Source: Deltaproteobacteria bacterium
GTDB taxonomy: Bacteria; Desulfobacterota; Desulfarculia; Adiutricales; Adiutricaceae
Length of the DNA stretch: 48,423 nucleotides
Assembly (NCBI GenBank): GCA_031264015.1
Contig: JAISET010000114.1
Span: forward strand, 1-48,423
Reading direction: 5' to 3'
Made by a program: the position numbers and the translations under genes. The stretch's first letter is position 1. Every line of letters starts with the position of its first letter. The notes beneath the pieces were generated by a model that was given only the letters and a program-made list of their open reading frames with translations, did no database searches and was not told the origin of the DNA. Shown here piece by piece: positions 31,827 to 41,639 of this stretch.

Positions 31827-32687
31827 ATGACCATGCCAAGTTTTGATTTTGTCGCCGCGAAGAGCCTGGACCAGGCCGCGGAAATGGCCGTGAGCCTCGG
31901 CGGCAAATGCCAGATCATGGCCGGGGGGACGGACGTCATGCCGTTGCTCCGCGACCGCCTGATCCGGCCCGAGCTCGTCGTGAGCCTCCGGGAGATCCCC
32001 GGCCTCGACAAGATCGAGTTCAAGCCGGGGGAGGGCCTCAGGATCGGGGCCCTGGCCACCCTGGACCAGATCCAGGCCTCGCCGGCCGTCAGGGACAACC
32101 TGCCCGCCGTGGCCGAGGCCGCCCATTACGTGGCTTCCAAGCAGATCCGCTGCAAGGGGACCATGGCCGGAAACATCTGCAACGCCTCGCCTTCGGCCGA
32201 CACCGCCTGCATCCTGATCGTCATGGGGGCCAAGATTCTGACCACCAAAAGGGAGATCCAGATCGGGGACTTCTTCAAGGGGGTTAAAAAGACCTGCCTG
32301 GAGCCCGGCGAGCTCGTCCGGGAGATCTTCGTCCCGGAGCTCAAGTCCGGCGAGGGCTCCGGCTACCTCAAGCACGCCGTCCGCAAGGCCATGGACCTGG
32401 CCATCATCGGGGTGGCCTCCTGGGTCAGGATGGACGGCCAGAAGATCGCCGACTGCCGGATGGCCTTCGGCGGGGCCGGGGTCACGCCTCTACGGGCCCT
32501 GCAGGCCGAGAAGCACCTCAAAGGCAAGACCTACTCCGAGGCGCTGCTGGAGGAGGCAGCCGTCCTGGCCGCGGCCGACGCCAAACCCATTTCCGACGTC
32601 CGGGCCTCGGCCGAGTACCGGTCCGACATGATCCGCGTCTACGCCAAGAGGTCATTCAAGCGCGCCTTGGAGACCCTCAGGAGCTAG
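31827..32687 (+). CDS. Molybdenum hydroxylase FAD-binding subunit
   Basis: The medium subunit of a xanthine-dehydrogenase/CO-dehydrogenase-type enzyme. It binds FAD and passes electrons from the 2Fe-2S subunit to the acceptor. The FAD motifs MAGGTDVMP (about 30-38) and [14 protein letters not shown] (about 111-124) are present, and the 286 residues are the usual length. AAAGGAG lies about 8 bases upstream of ATG. The three subunit genes follow one another within 15 bases or overlap, so they form one operon. Family assignment is firm. The substrate (a purine, aldehyde or other N-heterocycle) cannot be read from this subunit. Confidence 0.95.
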   Translation: MTMPSFDFVAAKSLDQAAEMAVSLGGKCQIMAGGTDVMPLLRDRLIRPELVVSLREIPGLDKIEFKPGEGLRIGALATLDQIQASPAVRDNLPAVAEAAHYVASKQIRCKGTMAGNICNASPSADTACILIVMGAKILTTKREIQIGDFFKGVKKTCLEPGELVREIFVPELKSGEGSGYLKHAVRKAMDLAIIGVASWVRMDGQKIADCRMAFGGAGVTPLRALQAEKHLKGKTYSEALLEEAAVLAAADAKPISDVRASAEYRSDMIRVYAKRSFKRALETLRS

Positions 32688-32701
32688 AAAGGGAGCGAAA
32701 A

Positions 32702-33181
32702 GTGAAAAAAGCAATCAAGTTCATGTTGAACGGGGACCCGGTGGAGACGCTGGCCGACACCAACGTGACCATGACCGACTTCCTGCGCCGGGACATGCAC
32801 CTGACGGGCACCAAGCGCGGCTGCGAGGAGGGGGAGTGCGGGGCCTGCACCATCCTGCTGGACCGCCGTCCCGTGGCCAGCTGCCTGATGCTGGCCACCG
32901 AGGCCGAGGGCCACGAGATCGTCACCATCGAGGGCATCATGGAGGACGGCAAGCTCCATCCCGTGCAGAGGCAGTTCGTCGAGAAGTGGGCCCTGCAATG
33001 CGGCTTCTGCACCCCGGGCATGATCATCTCGGCGGTGGCTCTGTTGGAGGAGAACCCCTCCCCCACCGAGGCCGAGATCCGCGACGCCATCGCCGGCAAC
33101 CTCTGCCGCTGCACCGGCTACGCTAAAATCGTCGAGGCGATCGGCGCCGCCGCCGAGAGCCTCAGCAGAAAGGTGGCATGA
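32702..33181 (+). CDS. Molybdenum hydroxylase [2Fe-2S] subunit
   Basis: The small iron-sulfur subunit, 159 residues, with a plant-type 2Fe-2S set (Cys41, Cys46, Cys49, Cys61) and the second cluster set (Cys100, Cys103, Cys135, Cys137; motifs CGFCTPGM and CRCTGY). It transfers electrons from the molybdenum site to FAD. It starts at GTG 32702 with AAAGGGAG upstream. Its stop overlaps the ATG of the large subunit gene (ATGA), so the two are translationally coupled. All eight cluster ligands are present. Confidence 0.95.
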   Translation: MKKAIKFMLNGDPVETLADTNVTMTDFLRRDMHLTGTKRGCEEGECGACTILLDRRPVASCLMLATEAEGHEIVTIEGIMEDGKLHPVQRQFVEKWALQCGFCTPGMIISAVALLEENPSPTEAEIRDAIAGNLCRCTGYAKIVEAIGAAAESLSRKVA

Positions 33182-35622
33182 CCATGGCAATGTCCTCTAA
33201 AGAATACTATGCCGAGATCGAGAAGGTTTATAAGAAGCCCGAGGACTACGAGCTGGCCGGTAAGGGCAACGCCTACGTGCGCGTCGACGCCGAGGCCAAG
33301 GTCACCGGGCGGGCCAAATACACCGACGACATCGACCTGCCGGGCATGTGGTACTGCAAGCTGGTCCGCAGCCCCCACGCCCACGCCCGCATCAAGAGCA
33401 TCGACTTCACCGAGGCCCTGAAGGTCCCGGGAGTCAAGGGGGTGCTGACGGGCAAGGACTTCCCCGAGGGCCACAACATGGGCAACCCCGAGGCCTTCAA
33501 GGAGCTGGCCGACAAGGAGCCCATCTGCCGCGAGATCGTCCGCATGGTCGGGGACGAGGTGGCCGCCGTCTGCGGTGTCACCGAGGAGGCCGCCGAGGAG
33601 GGGATGCGCCTGGTCAAGGTCGAGTACGAGGTCCTCCCCGCCGTCATCGACCCCTTCGAGGCCATGAACAACGACGCCCCTTATGTTCATTATAAAAACA
33701 CCAATAATATCAGCATGTTCACGACAATGATCGGAGGCGACCCCGACAAGGCCTTCGCCGAGGCCGACTACACCGACAAGCACTACTACATGACCCAGCA
33801 GATGGTCCACGCGGCCATCGAGCCCCATGGCGCCGCGGCCATCTACGAGAACGGCGAGTGGACCATCTGGTCGACCACCCAGGGCGCCTACGTGACCAGG
33901 TTCTGGATCGCCTGGGGTCTCGGAGTGCCCGAAAGCGCCGTCCGCGTGATCAAGCCCCACATGGGCGGGGGCTTCGGGGGAAAACTGGATGCTTTCGCGC
34001 ACGAGCTCTGCCCGGCCAAGTTCGCCCAGCAGCTGGGACACCCGGTCAAGTGCATTTTGAAGCGCGACGAGGTCTTCCTGGGCACCAGGACCCGCCACCC
34101 CATCGCCTTCGAAATCGAAACCGCCTTCACCAAGGACGGGAAGCTCCTGGCCAAGCGCTGCAGGCACATCCTCGACGGCGGGGCCTACGGCGGCAGCGGC
34201 ATCGCCGCCAACGCCCTGAGCCTCATCTGCGCCACCTTCCCCTACAAGGTCGATAACATCGACATGACCGCCAGGCGGCCATACACCAACAAGCCCGCCT
34301 CCGGGGCCATGCGCGGCTACTCGGCCTGCCAGGTGCACTTCGCCCACGACGTCCACATCGAGGAGGTGGCCGAGTCCCTGGGCATCGACTCCGTGGAGCT
34401 CCGGCGCAAGAACGCCATCACCCCGTACTACACGGGCCCCACCGGCCTCCAGTTCACCACCTGCGACTTCGACGAGACCCTGGTCAGGGCGGCCGAGGCC
34501 ATCGACTGGGCCAAAAGGGGCGAGATCCCCCGCGGCTCCGGCACTGGCGTCGGCTTCGCGGGCTCGGGCTTCATGTCCGGCACGGGCTTCCCTGTGCTGG
34601 TCACCCCCAGGTACAGCTCTTCATCGACGCTGGTCCGCCTCAACCGGGAGGGCTACGCCACGGTCTTCTCCGGGGCCAACGACATCGGCCAGGGCTGCGA
34701 CACCGTCATGGTCATGATCGTGGCCGAGGAGCTGGGTCTGAGGATGGACGAGGTCAAGATCGTCAACAGCGACACGACTCTCACCCCCTGGGACGCCGGC
34801 TCATTCGGCAGCCGGGTGACCTTCCTGGGCGGCAACAGCTGCCGCCGGGCCGTGGGCGACGCCAAGCTGAAGCTTCTGACCCACTGGGGCGAGGAGTGGG
34901 GCTGCAAGCCCGAGGACATCACCATGAAGGACCACCGGGTCTTCGTCAAGGGCGACCCGGAGAAGAACATCTCCTACAACGAGGCCTGCTTCGGCTACGA
35001 GGAGAAAAACTTCGGCCGCTGCATCTCCGGGGTGGGCTCCTTCGCCCACGACGGCGACAAGGACATCTACGTGAAAAACAGGGGCAACTACGCCCCGGCC
35101 TACTCGTTCTCGAGCTCCGCCGCCCGGGTCGAGGTGGACATGGAGACGGGGCAGATCGAGCTCAAGCACTTCGTCTTCGCCCACGACTGCGGCCGCCCCC
35201 TAAACACCAGGGCCGTGGAGGGCCAGATCGAGGGCTCGGTGCTCCTGGGCCTGGGCTTCACCTGCTACGAGGAGTGCAAGTACGACAAGGATGGCCATCA
35301 CCTGAACCCCTCGTTTAGGGACTATCGCTTCCCGACGGCCCTGGACATGCCCAGCATCCAGACCATCCTCTGCGGCAAACCCGACCCCGACGGGCCCATG
35401 GGCGCCAAGGAAGCCGGCGAGGGGTCCACCGCCCCGGTGGGCCCGGCCATCGCCAACGCCCTGACCTACGCCACGGGCCTCAAATTCCACCGCCTGCCGG
35501 TGGACCCCGAGACCATCTGGCGGGGGATCAGACAGAAGAAGCTCACCGGGGCGATCGACGTCGGCCTGGAGGGGCTGGAAGAAAAGTTTGCCAAAATGCC
35601 CGACGTCAAGCCATTCCACTAA
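33178..35622 (+). CDS. Molybdenum hydroxylase molybdopterin-binding large subunit
   Basis: The catalytic subunit, 814 residues, of the xanthine-oxidase family. The molybdopterin-binding motif GGGFGGK is at about 263-269, AMRGYSACQ at about 377-385, and the catalytic base Glu748 is in KEAGEGSTAP (about 744-753). It hydroxylates its substrate with water-derived oxygen and gives electrons to the 2Fe-2S subunit. The sequence has the length and shape of the bacterial form found with XdhB/XdhC-like partners. The CO dehydrogenase active-site loop that holds the Cu-binding Cys is not evident here, so CO oxidation is unlikely. Whether the enzyme is selenium-dependent is not clear. The downstream vWA, MoxR and molybdopterin-binding genes may assist its maturation. 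Confidence 0.93.
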   Translation: MTMAMSSKEYYAEIEKVYKKPEDYELAGKGNAYVRVDAEAKVTGRAKYTDDIDLPGMWYCKLVRSPHAHARIKSIDFTEALKVPGVKGVLTGKDFPEGHNMGNPEAFKELADKEPICREIVRMVGDEVAAVCGVTEEAAEEGMRLVKVEYEVLPAVIDPFEAMNNDAPYVHYKNTNNISMFTTMIGGDPDKAFAEADYTDKHYYMTQQMVHAAIEPHGAAAIYENGEWTIWSTTQGAYVTRFWIAWGLGVPESAVRVIKPHMGGGFGGKLDAFAHELCPAKFAQQLGHPVKCILKRDEVFLGTRTRHPIAFEIETAFTKDGKLLAKRCRHILDGGAYGGSGIAANALSLICATFPYKVDNIDMTARRPYTNKPASGAMRGYSACQVHFAHDVHIEEVAESLGIDSVELRRKNAITPYYTGPTGLQFTTCDFDETLVRAAEAIDWAKRGEIPRGSGTGVGFAGSGFMSGTGFPVLVTPRYSSSSTLVRLNREGYATVFSGANDIGQGCDTVMVMIVAEELGLRMDEVKIVNSDTTLTPWDAGSFGSRVTFLGGNSCRRAVGDAKLKLLTHWGEEWGCKPEDITMKDHRVFVKGDPEKNISYNEACFGYEEKNFGRCISGVGSFAHDGDKDIYVKNRGNYAPAYSFSSSAARVEVDMETGQIELKHFVFAHDCGRPLNTRAVEGQIEGSVLLGLGFTCYEECKYDKDGHHLNPSFRDYRFPTALDMPSIQTILCGKPDPDGPMGAKEAGEGSTAPVGPAIANALTYATGLKFHRLPVDPETIWRGIRQKKLTGAIDVGLEGLEEKFAKMPDVKPFH

Positions 35623-35950
35623 AAACTTGACGCTGGCGGCGCCTGCCTGGTTGGCGAATTGAAAGCCCGCGGGCGCGGTTCTCGACGAAAAAACCCGCCG
35701 AGCCGGCCGAAACCGGGGGAAATTATTCCCGGTTTCCCCGGTCCGACGGTTTTAAAGGCGTCGGGCGGAGGCCAGACCCCGTCCGACGCCTGCCCCATTT
35801 TCTGAAATTAAATTTTTTTCGATTGGTTTGACTTTTTTTGATAGTTTTTGGCGTTTAATTTTGACGATTGTCGGCGCGAGTTTTTTTCGTTTGTTTTGCG
35901 ATTGTTTTTCCAGGGGGTAGAACCCCCGCGACCGTCGACGGACAATTTCA
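35623..35950. other. Intergenic region with two hairpins and T-rich tail
   Basis: Two hairpins follow the large-subunit stop: AAACCGGG/CCCGGTTT at 35710-35735 and GGCGTCGG/CCGACGCC at 35757-35790. The rest (35805-35905) is a T-rich, degenerate GATTGTTTT-like repeat. A GGGGG/CCCCC hairpin (35913-35927) precedes the vWA gene. The hairpins likely end or attenuate the hydroxylase transcript. Confidence 0.5.
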
Positions 35951-37708
35951 GTGGAATCTGACAAGCATCATCTGAGGCTGGACAGTCGGAGGGATCTGAG
36001 AAAAGGGGTCCCGAAGGAGGAGGTCCTGGCCCTGGAGGCGCTGCGCCTCGTCCGCAGCGCGCTATTGATCCATCTGCGCTTTCTGGACGCCGCCCTGATC
36101 CGCTTCGTCCCCCTCCCCTCCCCCGACGCCGCCATCAACCTGGCCACGGACGGTAGGGTCATGTTTTTCAACCCCTGGCACATTCTGAGGTCTTTTAAAA
36201 ACTCCCGGGCCGGCCTGGCCAGGGATTATCTGCATCTGACCGTCCACTGCCTCATGAGGCACCTCTTCGTCGGAAAAAAAATCATCCCAGAGCTCTGGGA
36301 CCTCTCCTGCGACATCGCCGCCGAGAACCTCATCAACTCGCTGAACTTAAAATTCCTGGAAGTCCCCCGGGTCGACAGCCAGCTGGAAATCATCGCCGAC
36401 CTGGAGAAGACCCTGGGCAGGCTCACGGCCGAGAAACTCTACCGCCATTTCAAAAATATCGAGGACCTGGAGCCCGAGAGGATCGCCGCCCTGCGCTCGG
36501 CCTTCGTCCGGGACGACCACTCCGTCTGGTACGAGGCCATTCGAGACGGCGGGTCCGGAGGGGCGGCCGGCCGGGACAAGACCGATTCCGACGCCGAGGG
36601 GACCGGCGGCGACGACGACCGCTCCGGCCCCGACAAGGACGACGACGCCGGCGAAACCGCCGACGACGACCGGGACGACGATGACGGCGAGCTGACGGGG
36701 GCCGCCGGCCTCCCTGACGACGACTCCGACGACGGAAAAGACGACAAGAATGACGACGACCAGGACGGCGACTCCGACGGGGGCGAGAAAACCAAGCCCG
36801 GGCCCGACGACGACCTCGACGACGACGCCCCCGGGACGTCCGGCGGCGAGGGCGACGGATCCGGGCGGGAACATGAGGCCGGGCGCGCTGCCGGGCGCGA
36901 CGAGGACCCGGAGGGCCCCGAGGAGACCGGCGACGACAAACAGCCAAACCCCAGGGAGGAGCTGGAAAAAGAGTGGCGGGAGCTGGCCAGAAGAATAGAG
37001 GTGGACCTGGAAACCGTCGCGGGGCGCTGGGGCAGGGGCGAGGGGGAGTTGTTTCAGCAGCTCAAAAGCCTCAACGAGGAGCGTTACGACTACCAGGAAT
37101 TTTTAAGGCGCTTCGCCGTCATGGGCGAGAACGTAGAGGTCAACTCGGACGAGTTCGACTACATTTTCTACTCCTACGGCCTGAGGCTCTACAAGAACAT
37201 GCCGCTGGTGGAGCCGCTGGAATACCGGGAGACGGAGCGGGTCAGGGAGTTCGTCGTCGCCCTGGACACATCGCAGTCCGTCTCGGGGGACCTGGTGCAG
37301 AGGTTTGTGCAGAAGACCTACAACATCCTCAAACAAAGCAAAAACTTCTTCACCCAGATCAACGTCCACATCATCCAGTGCGGGTCCAAGGTCTACGAGG
37401 ACGCCAAGGTCACCAGCCAGGAGGAGTTCGACCGCTACCTGGAGACCATGACCCTGCGCGGTTTCGGGGGCACGGATTTTCGGCCGGTCTTCGAGCACGT
37501 CGATTTTCTTATTTCCTGCCGGGAGTTTCTAAACCTCAAGGGGCTCGTCTATTTCACCGACGGATACGGGGACTTTCCGGCCATGCCTCCGGCCTACGAG
37601 GCCGCCTTTGTTTTCGTGACCGACCCAGTCTCCGACAAGCCGACCCCCGACGTGCCCCCCTGGGCCATCAAGGTGGTGCTGACGGAGGAGCAGATAGAGA
37701 ATTTTTAG
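35951..37708 (+). CDS. vWA-like metallopeptidase-domain protein (DUF2201 family) with acidic linker
   Basis: The N-terminal 200 residues match the DUF2201 type of putative metallopeptidase (HLTVHCLMRHLF, about 97-108; the His-x3-His spacing resembles a zinc site). A highly acidic, low-complexity linker (about 200-337, mostly Asp/Gly/Glu) follows. The C-terminal von Willebrand factor A-like domain has an intact metal-ion site: Asp439-x-Ser441-x-Ser443, Thr508 and Asp537. Such proteins pair with MoxR-type ATPases; the ATPase here is two genes downstream. The start is GTG at 35951 since a stop lies in frame shortly before. In Cox operons the related CoxD/CoxE pair helps make the molybdenum-copper centre, so a maturation role in this Mo cluster is plausible but not proven. 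There is no signal peptide, so it is cytosolic. Confidence 0.8.
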   Translation: MESDKHHLRLDSRRDLRKGVPKEEVLALEALRLVRSALLIHLRFLDAALIRFVPLPSPDAAINLATDGRVMFFNPWHILRSFKNSRAGLARDYLHLTVHCLMRHLFVGKKIIPELWDLSCDIAAENLINSLNLKFLEVPRVDSQLEIIADLEKTLGRLTAEKLYRHFKNIEDLEPERIAALRSAFVRDDHSVWYEAIRDGGSGGAAGRDKTDSDAEGTGGDDDRSGPDKDDDAGETADDDRDDDDGELTGAAGLPDDDSDDGKDDKNDDDQDGDSDGGEKTKPGPDDDLDDDAPGTSGGEGDGSGREHEAGRAAGRDEDPEGPEETGDDKQPNPREELEKEWRELARRIEVDLETVAGRWGRGEGELFQQLKSLNEERYDYQEFLRRFAVMGENVEVNSDEFDYIFYSYGLRLYKNMPLVEPLEYRETERVREFVVALDTSQSVSGDLVQRFVQKTYNILKQSKNFFTQINVHIIQCGSKVYEDAKVTSQEEFDRYLETMTLRGFGGTDFRPVFEHVDFLISCREFLNLKGLVYFTDGYGDFPAMPPAYEAAFVFVTDPVSDKPTPDVPPWAIKVVLTEEQIENF

Positions 37709-37824
37709 ACGGCGGATTTCCGGGTTGAGATTTTAGATTTTAAATTTTTGAATTTTGGATTTTTTGTCTGATGAGTTTTAGACGCGGAACTCATTTTGGA
37801 TAATTTAGCGGAAGGAGCTTCTAT

Positions 37825-39768
37825 TTGGCGGCGGAGTTTACCATCGAGGACGGCGTCCTGACCGGGTATCAGGGCGACGACGAGTACCTGGACCTGCCCG
37901 ACGGGATCACGGCCGTGGCCGACCACGTCTTCAGGGACCGGAGGCACCTGACCGAGGTCGTTCTGCCCGAGGGGCTGGAGACCATGGGCGACGGGGTTTT
38001 CCAATGGTGCGGCGGGCTGGTCAAAGTGTCCGCCCCGGAGAGCCTGAATAGAATAGGCCGGGACGTCTTCGCCGGCACGCCGTTCTATCGCTATCACGAG
38101 GAGAACGAGACGGACTGGCTGGACGACTTTCTTTTGCTGGGACGCTGCCTGGTCAAGGCCAGAAGAAACATCCGGGAAGCGGTCGTCCCCCGGGGAGTCT
38201 GGCAGATTGCCGCCGACGCCTTCAGCGAGCGGGTGCTTTTGAAATCCTTCGAGATCCCGGAAAGCGTCGTCGAGATCGGCTGGCGGGCCTTCCAGGCCTG
38301 CACGGGACTCACTCAGATCACCATCCCCGGTACCGTCAAGACAGTCGGCTGGCGGGCCTTCCGGGACTGCACGAGACTGAGGCGGGCCGACATTCTCGAG
38401 GGGGTGGATCACCTCGAGGGCGGGGTTTTCTCCGGCTGCCGGAACCTGAGGACCCTCGCGACACCAAAAAGTCTCAAGAAAATGGGCTCCTGGATCTGTT
38501 TCGGCAACACCAACCTGGAGCGGGCCGAGATCCAGGGGGCGCCGGAACAAATCGGCGACTGGGCCTTCTCCGGCTGCGGCAACCTGACGGAGGTCAATTT
38601 TCCGATGGGCCTGACAAGAATTGGGGTGGAGGCCTTTTTCGAGTGCGCGTCCCTGGGGGGCGTGGCGCTGCCCCGCGGTCTCGTCACCATCGCCAGAAGG
38701 GCCTTCTCGGGTGCCAGGAGGGTGACCTGCCTCCTCCTGCCGGACACTTTGCAAGAAGTCGGCGAGGAGGCCTTCTCGCACATGTGGGACCTGAAAGTCC
38801 TGACGATCCCAGGGTCGCTCAAAACCGTGCCTGAAAAATGCTTCTACGGCTGCGCCGACCTGGTCCGACTGGACGTTCGGCCGGGGGTCGGGCGCCTGGA
38901 GAGATCCGCCTTCGAGCACGCGGGAAGCATCAGGGAAATAGCCCTGCCGGAGGGTTTGGAGTTCATCGGGGCGGAATGCTTCGCCCGCTGCCAGAATTTA
39001 GTCGAGATGACGCTGCCCGAGAGCTTGTTGGAGATAGGCGCCCGGGCCTTTCAGGGTGACAAAAAACTGGCCCGGATCAACGTCCCCGACACCGTCAAGA
39101 AAATTGGCGCCGCGGCCTTCGACGGCTGCCTGACCCTCGCCGACGAGACGGGGCTGGTGGTCATGGACAGAGTCGTCTACGGTTACCTGGGCGAGGAGAC
39201 GGACCTCCTCGTACCCGACGGCCCCGTGAAGCTGGCCAGCGGGGCCGCGAGGGGGCACAGGACGCTCCGGTCGATCACCCTCCCCCCGTCGGTCACCGAG
39301 GCGGGACACCTGGCCCTGGCCGAGTGCCCGAAGCTCCGGGAAATCCGTCTGGGACCCGGAGTGCGGGACCTGGGGGAGACGCCCTTTCTGGACTCCGTCA
39401 GCCTGGCCCTGGTCGTCGCCCCCGGCATGGCCCCCGACGACTTCGCCGACCCGGCCGACGCGGTCAGGGCGGCCTCGGGTTTCGCTGCCGCCTGCGAGGA
39501 GCCGGGACTGTATGCCGGCAGCCTGGCCCGGCGATACCGGCGCTTCCTGGCTGACAACAAGTCCCGGGTCATGGCGGCCGCCGTCGACCAAAATTACCTG
39601 TCCGTGGCCGGATACTTCACCAAGCATTCGCTTCTGAGCGCGGCCGACGTGGCCGAATTTTTGGAGCGCGCCCAGAAGGCGGCGGCCATGGAGATAGTCA
39701 GCCTCCTCATGTCCTACGCCTCGGAAAAATTGACCGGCCTGGAATATCTGGACGAGTTTTCGCTCTAA
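37825..39768 (+). CDS. BspA-type leucine-rich repeat protein (LRR_5), cytosolic
   Basis: A 647-residue protein made of about 20 leucine-rich repeats of the BspA/LRR_5 kind (FxxCxxLxxIxxPxxxxxIgxxAF spacing, about 20-530), then a helical C-terminal domain (about 530-647) that I do not recognise. The N-terminus (AAEFTIEDGVLTGY) is the usual cap of such proteins. There is no signal peptide or anchor, so unlike most BspA proteins it should stay in the cytosol. It begins at TTG 37825 with AAGGAG eight bases upstream. It lies between the vWA and MoxR-like ATPase genes and could be a scaffold or substrate-recognition subunit of that pair. This is inference. Confidence 0.82.
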   Translation: MAAEFTIEDGVLTGYQGDDEYLDLPDGITAVADHVFRDRRHLTEVVLPEGLETMGDGVFQWCGGLVKVSAPESLNRIGRDVFAGTPFYRYHEENETDWLDDFLLLGRCLVKARRNIREAVVPRGVWQIAADAFSERVLLKSFEIPESVVEIGWRAFQACTGLTQITIPGTVKTVGWRAFRDCTRLRRADILEGVDHLEGGVFSGCRNLRTLATPKSLKKMGSWICFGNTNLERAEIQGAPEQIGDWAFSGCGNLTEVNFPMGLTRIGVEAFFECASLGGVALPRGLVTIARRAFSGARRVTCLLLPDTLQEVGEEAFSHMWDLKVLTIPGSLKTVPEKCFYGCADLVRLDVRPGVGRLERSAFEHAGSIREIALPEGLEFIGAECFARCQNLVEMTLPESLLEIGARAFQGDKKLARINVPDTVKKIGAAAFDGCLTLADETGLVVMDRVVYGYLGEETDLLVPDGPVKLASGAARGHRTLRSITLPPSVTEAGHLALAECPKLREIRLGPGVRDLGETPFLDSVSLALVVAPGMAPDDFADPADAVRAASGFAAACEEPGLYAGSLARRYRRFLADNKSRVMAAAVDQNYLSVAGYFTKHSLLSAADVAEFLERAQKAAAMEIVSLLMSYASEKLTGLEYLDEFSL

Positions 39769-39979
39769 ACCCGACCGGGGAAAACCAGCCCTCCTAGGAA
39801 GATCAAACCCTCCGGCGGGAACTTAGGAACCGTCCGTTAGATGGAAAAACCAGTCGTCCGACCGGCGAGAAATCAATCGCTGATAATAAAACGTCATCTT
39901 GGCGACAAAAAATCCGCCGCGGTCCGTCGACAAACCCGTCAACCCGCAAAACAGACCGGGGAAGGGAGCAAGGGAGAAG

Positions 39980-41494
39980 ATGAACATCAAAGAGGCCAAG
40001 ACCCAGATCAAAAACGCCATGCTGGCTTATTTCAGCAAAGACGAGTTTGACTGCTACCGGATCCCCCTGGAAAAGCAGAGGCCGGTGCTCCTGATCGGCC
40101 CCCCGGGCATAGGGAAGACGGCCGTCATGGAGCAGGTGGCCTCGGAGCTCGGGGTGGGGCTGGTCTCCTACTCGATGACCCACCACACCAGGCAGAGCGC
40201 CCTGGGCCTCCCCGTCATCGTCCGAAAAAACTTCCGGGGCTACGAGTACGACGTCTCGGAATACACCATGAGCGAGATCATCGGCTCTGTGTACGAGATG
40301 ATGGACAAGACCGGGGTGAGGGAGGGCATATTGTTCCTCGACGAGATCAACTGCGTCTCCGAGACCCTGGCCCCCTGCATGCTCCAGTTTCTCCAGTACA
40401 AGATTTTCGGTCAGCACCGGGTGCCCGACGGCTGGATCGTGGTGACGGCCGGCAATCCGCCGGAGTACAACAAGTCGGTCAGGGACTTCGACGTGGTCAC
40501 CTGGGACAGGCTGAAAAAAATAGAGGTGGTCCCGGACTACCCCGCCTGGCGCGAGTACGCCTCGGAAAAAGGCGTCCACCCCTCGGTGACCACCTACCTG
40601 GCGGCCAGGCGGAAGGACTTCTATCTGGTCGAAAACACCGTCGAGGGCAGGAAGTTCGTCACCGCCAGGGGCTGGGACGACCTCTCGGAAATCATCAAGC
40701 TCTACGAGGAGAACGGTCTCCCGGTCGACGAGAGCCTCGTGGAGCAATACCTCCAGCACCCCAGGGTGGCCAAGAATTTCGCCATCTACTACGACCTCTA
40801 CCAAAAATATCACTCCGACTACCAGATCGACAAAATCATGGCCGGGGATCCCCCCGAGTCCATCATCCTGAGAGCCAGGATGGCCAGTTTCGACGAGAGG
40901 GTGTCCCTTCTGGGACTGCTTTACGACGCCGCCAACGCCGAGATGACCCAGGTGGCCGAGACGGAGGAGACGCTGCTGATCTGGAAAAAGGAGCTCGGGG
41001 ACATTCTGGCCGACATGACGGGGGGCGACGGCGCCTTCCAGGCTCTTCTGCCCCAAAAAAACGCCGAGCTCCAGGACCGGCTGGACAGGGGGGCCAGAAG
41101 CTCGTCCGTCTCCCCCAAAAAGCGGGCGCGGATAAGGAGGGTCATGAAAACCATCGACGACTGCCGCCGCAGGCTCGTCCAGGAAAGCGTCCCAGACGCC
41201 GGCGTCCCGGACAAGCTGCGGGGGTATTACCGGGAGGAAATAGCCGCCCTGGAGCGGGCCGTCGTCGGCGCCAGGCAGAAACTCGACCACGTCTTCGCCT
41301 TTTACGAGAAGGCCGTCCCCGAGGCCGACGACATTTTACTTTTGGTCACGGAGCTGACCGCCGGCTATTACAGCGCCCGCTTCATCGGCCACTACGGCTG
41401 CGAGAGCTATTTCCGTCACAACGCCGACGTGCTCTTCGACGAGAGGGAAAAAAACATCCTGAGCCAGATATCCCAGCTGTGCCTGGCCGGATAG
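39980..41494 (+). CDS. MoxR-like AAA+ ATPase
   Basis: A 504-residue AAA+ protein of the MoxR type. Walker A GPPGIGKT is at residues 40-47, Walker B ILFLDEIN at 117-124, and sensor-1 TAGNPPEYNKS at about 154-164. The C-terminal part has about 250 residues of helices after the core (from TTYLAARR), longer than simple MoxR proteins. ATG at 39980 is right after AAGGGAGAAG; an earlier in-frame start at 39899 is rejected as it lacks a ribosome site. MoxR ATPases act as chaperone-like machines with vWA partners to insert cofactors or remodel complexes; CoxD is such an enzyme in Mo hydroxylase maturation. The partner here is the vWA protein at 35951. Confidence 0.88.
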   Translation: MNIKEAKTQIKNAMLAYFSKDEFDCYRIPLEKQRPVLLIGPPGIGKTAVMEQVASELGVGLVSYSMTHHTRQSALGLPVIVRKNFRGYEYDVSEYTMSEIIGSVYEMMDKTGVREGILFLDEINCVSETLAPCMLQFLQYKIFGQHRVPDGWIVVTAGNPPEYNKSVRDFDVVTWDRLKKIEVVPDYPAWREYASEKGVHPSVTTYLAARRKDFYLVENTVEGRKFVTARGWDDLSEIIKLYEENGLPVDESLVEQYLQHPRVAKNFAIYYDLYQKYHSDYQIDKIMAGDPPESIILRARMASFDERVSLLGLLYDAANAEMTQVAETEETLLIWKKELGDILADMTGGDGAFQALLPQKNAELQDRLDRGARSSSVSPKKRARIRRVMKTIDDCRRRLVQESVPDAGVPDKLRGYYREEIAALERAVVGARQKLDHVFAFYEKAVPEADDILLLVTELTAGYYSARFIGHYGCESYFRHNADVLFDEREKNILSQISQLCLAG

Positions 41495-41639
41495 CTCCCC
41501 CGGCGAGTCCCCCCCGTCCCGGCCGGACGACGGTCCGACCTCCCGCCCGCTCCTGCCAGGACGGGACGGGACGGGGGAGAAAAAAGCGGCGCGCCCCCAC
41601 CTTTTTCACCGGCCTTTTTTTTCGAGCGGGAGGAACCCC

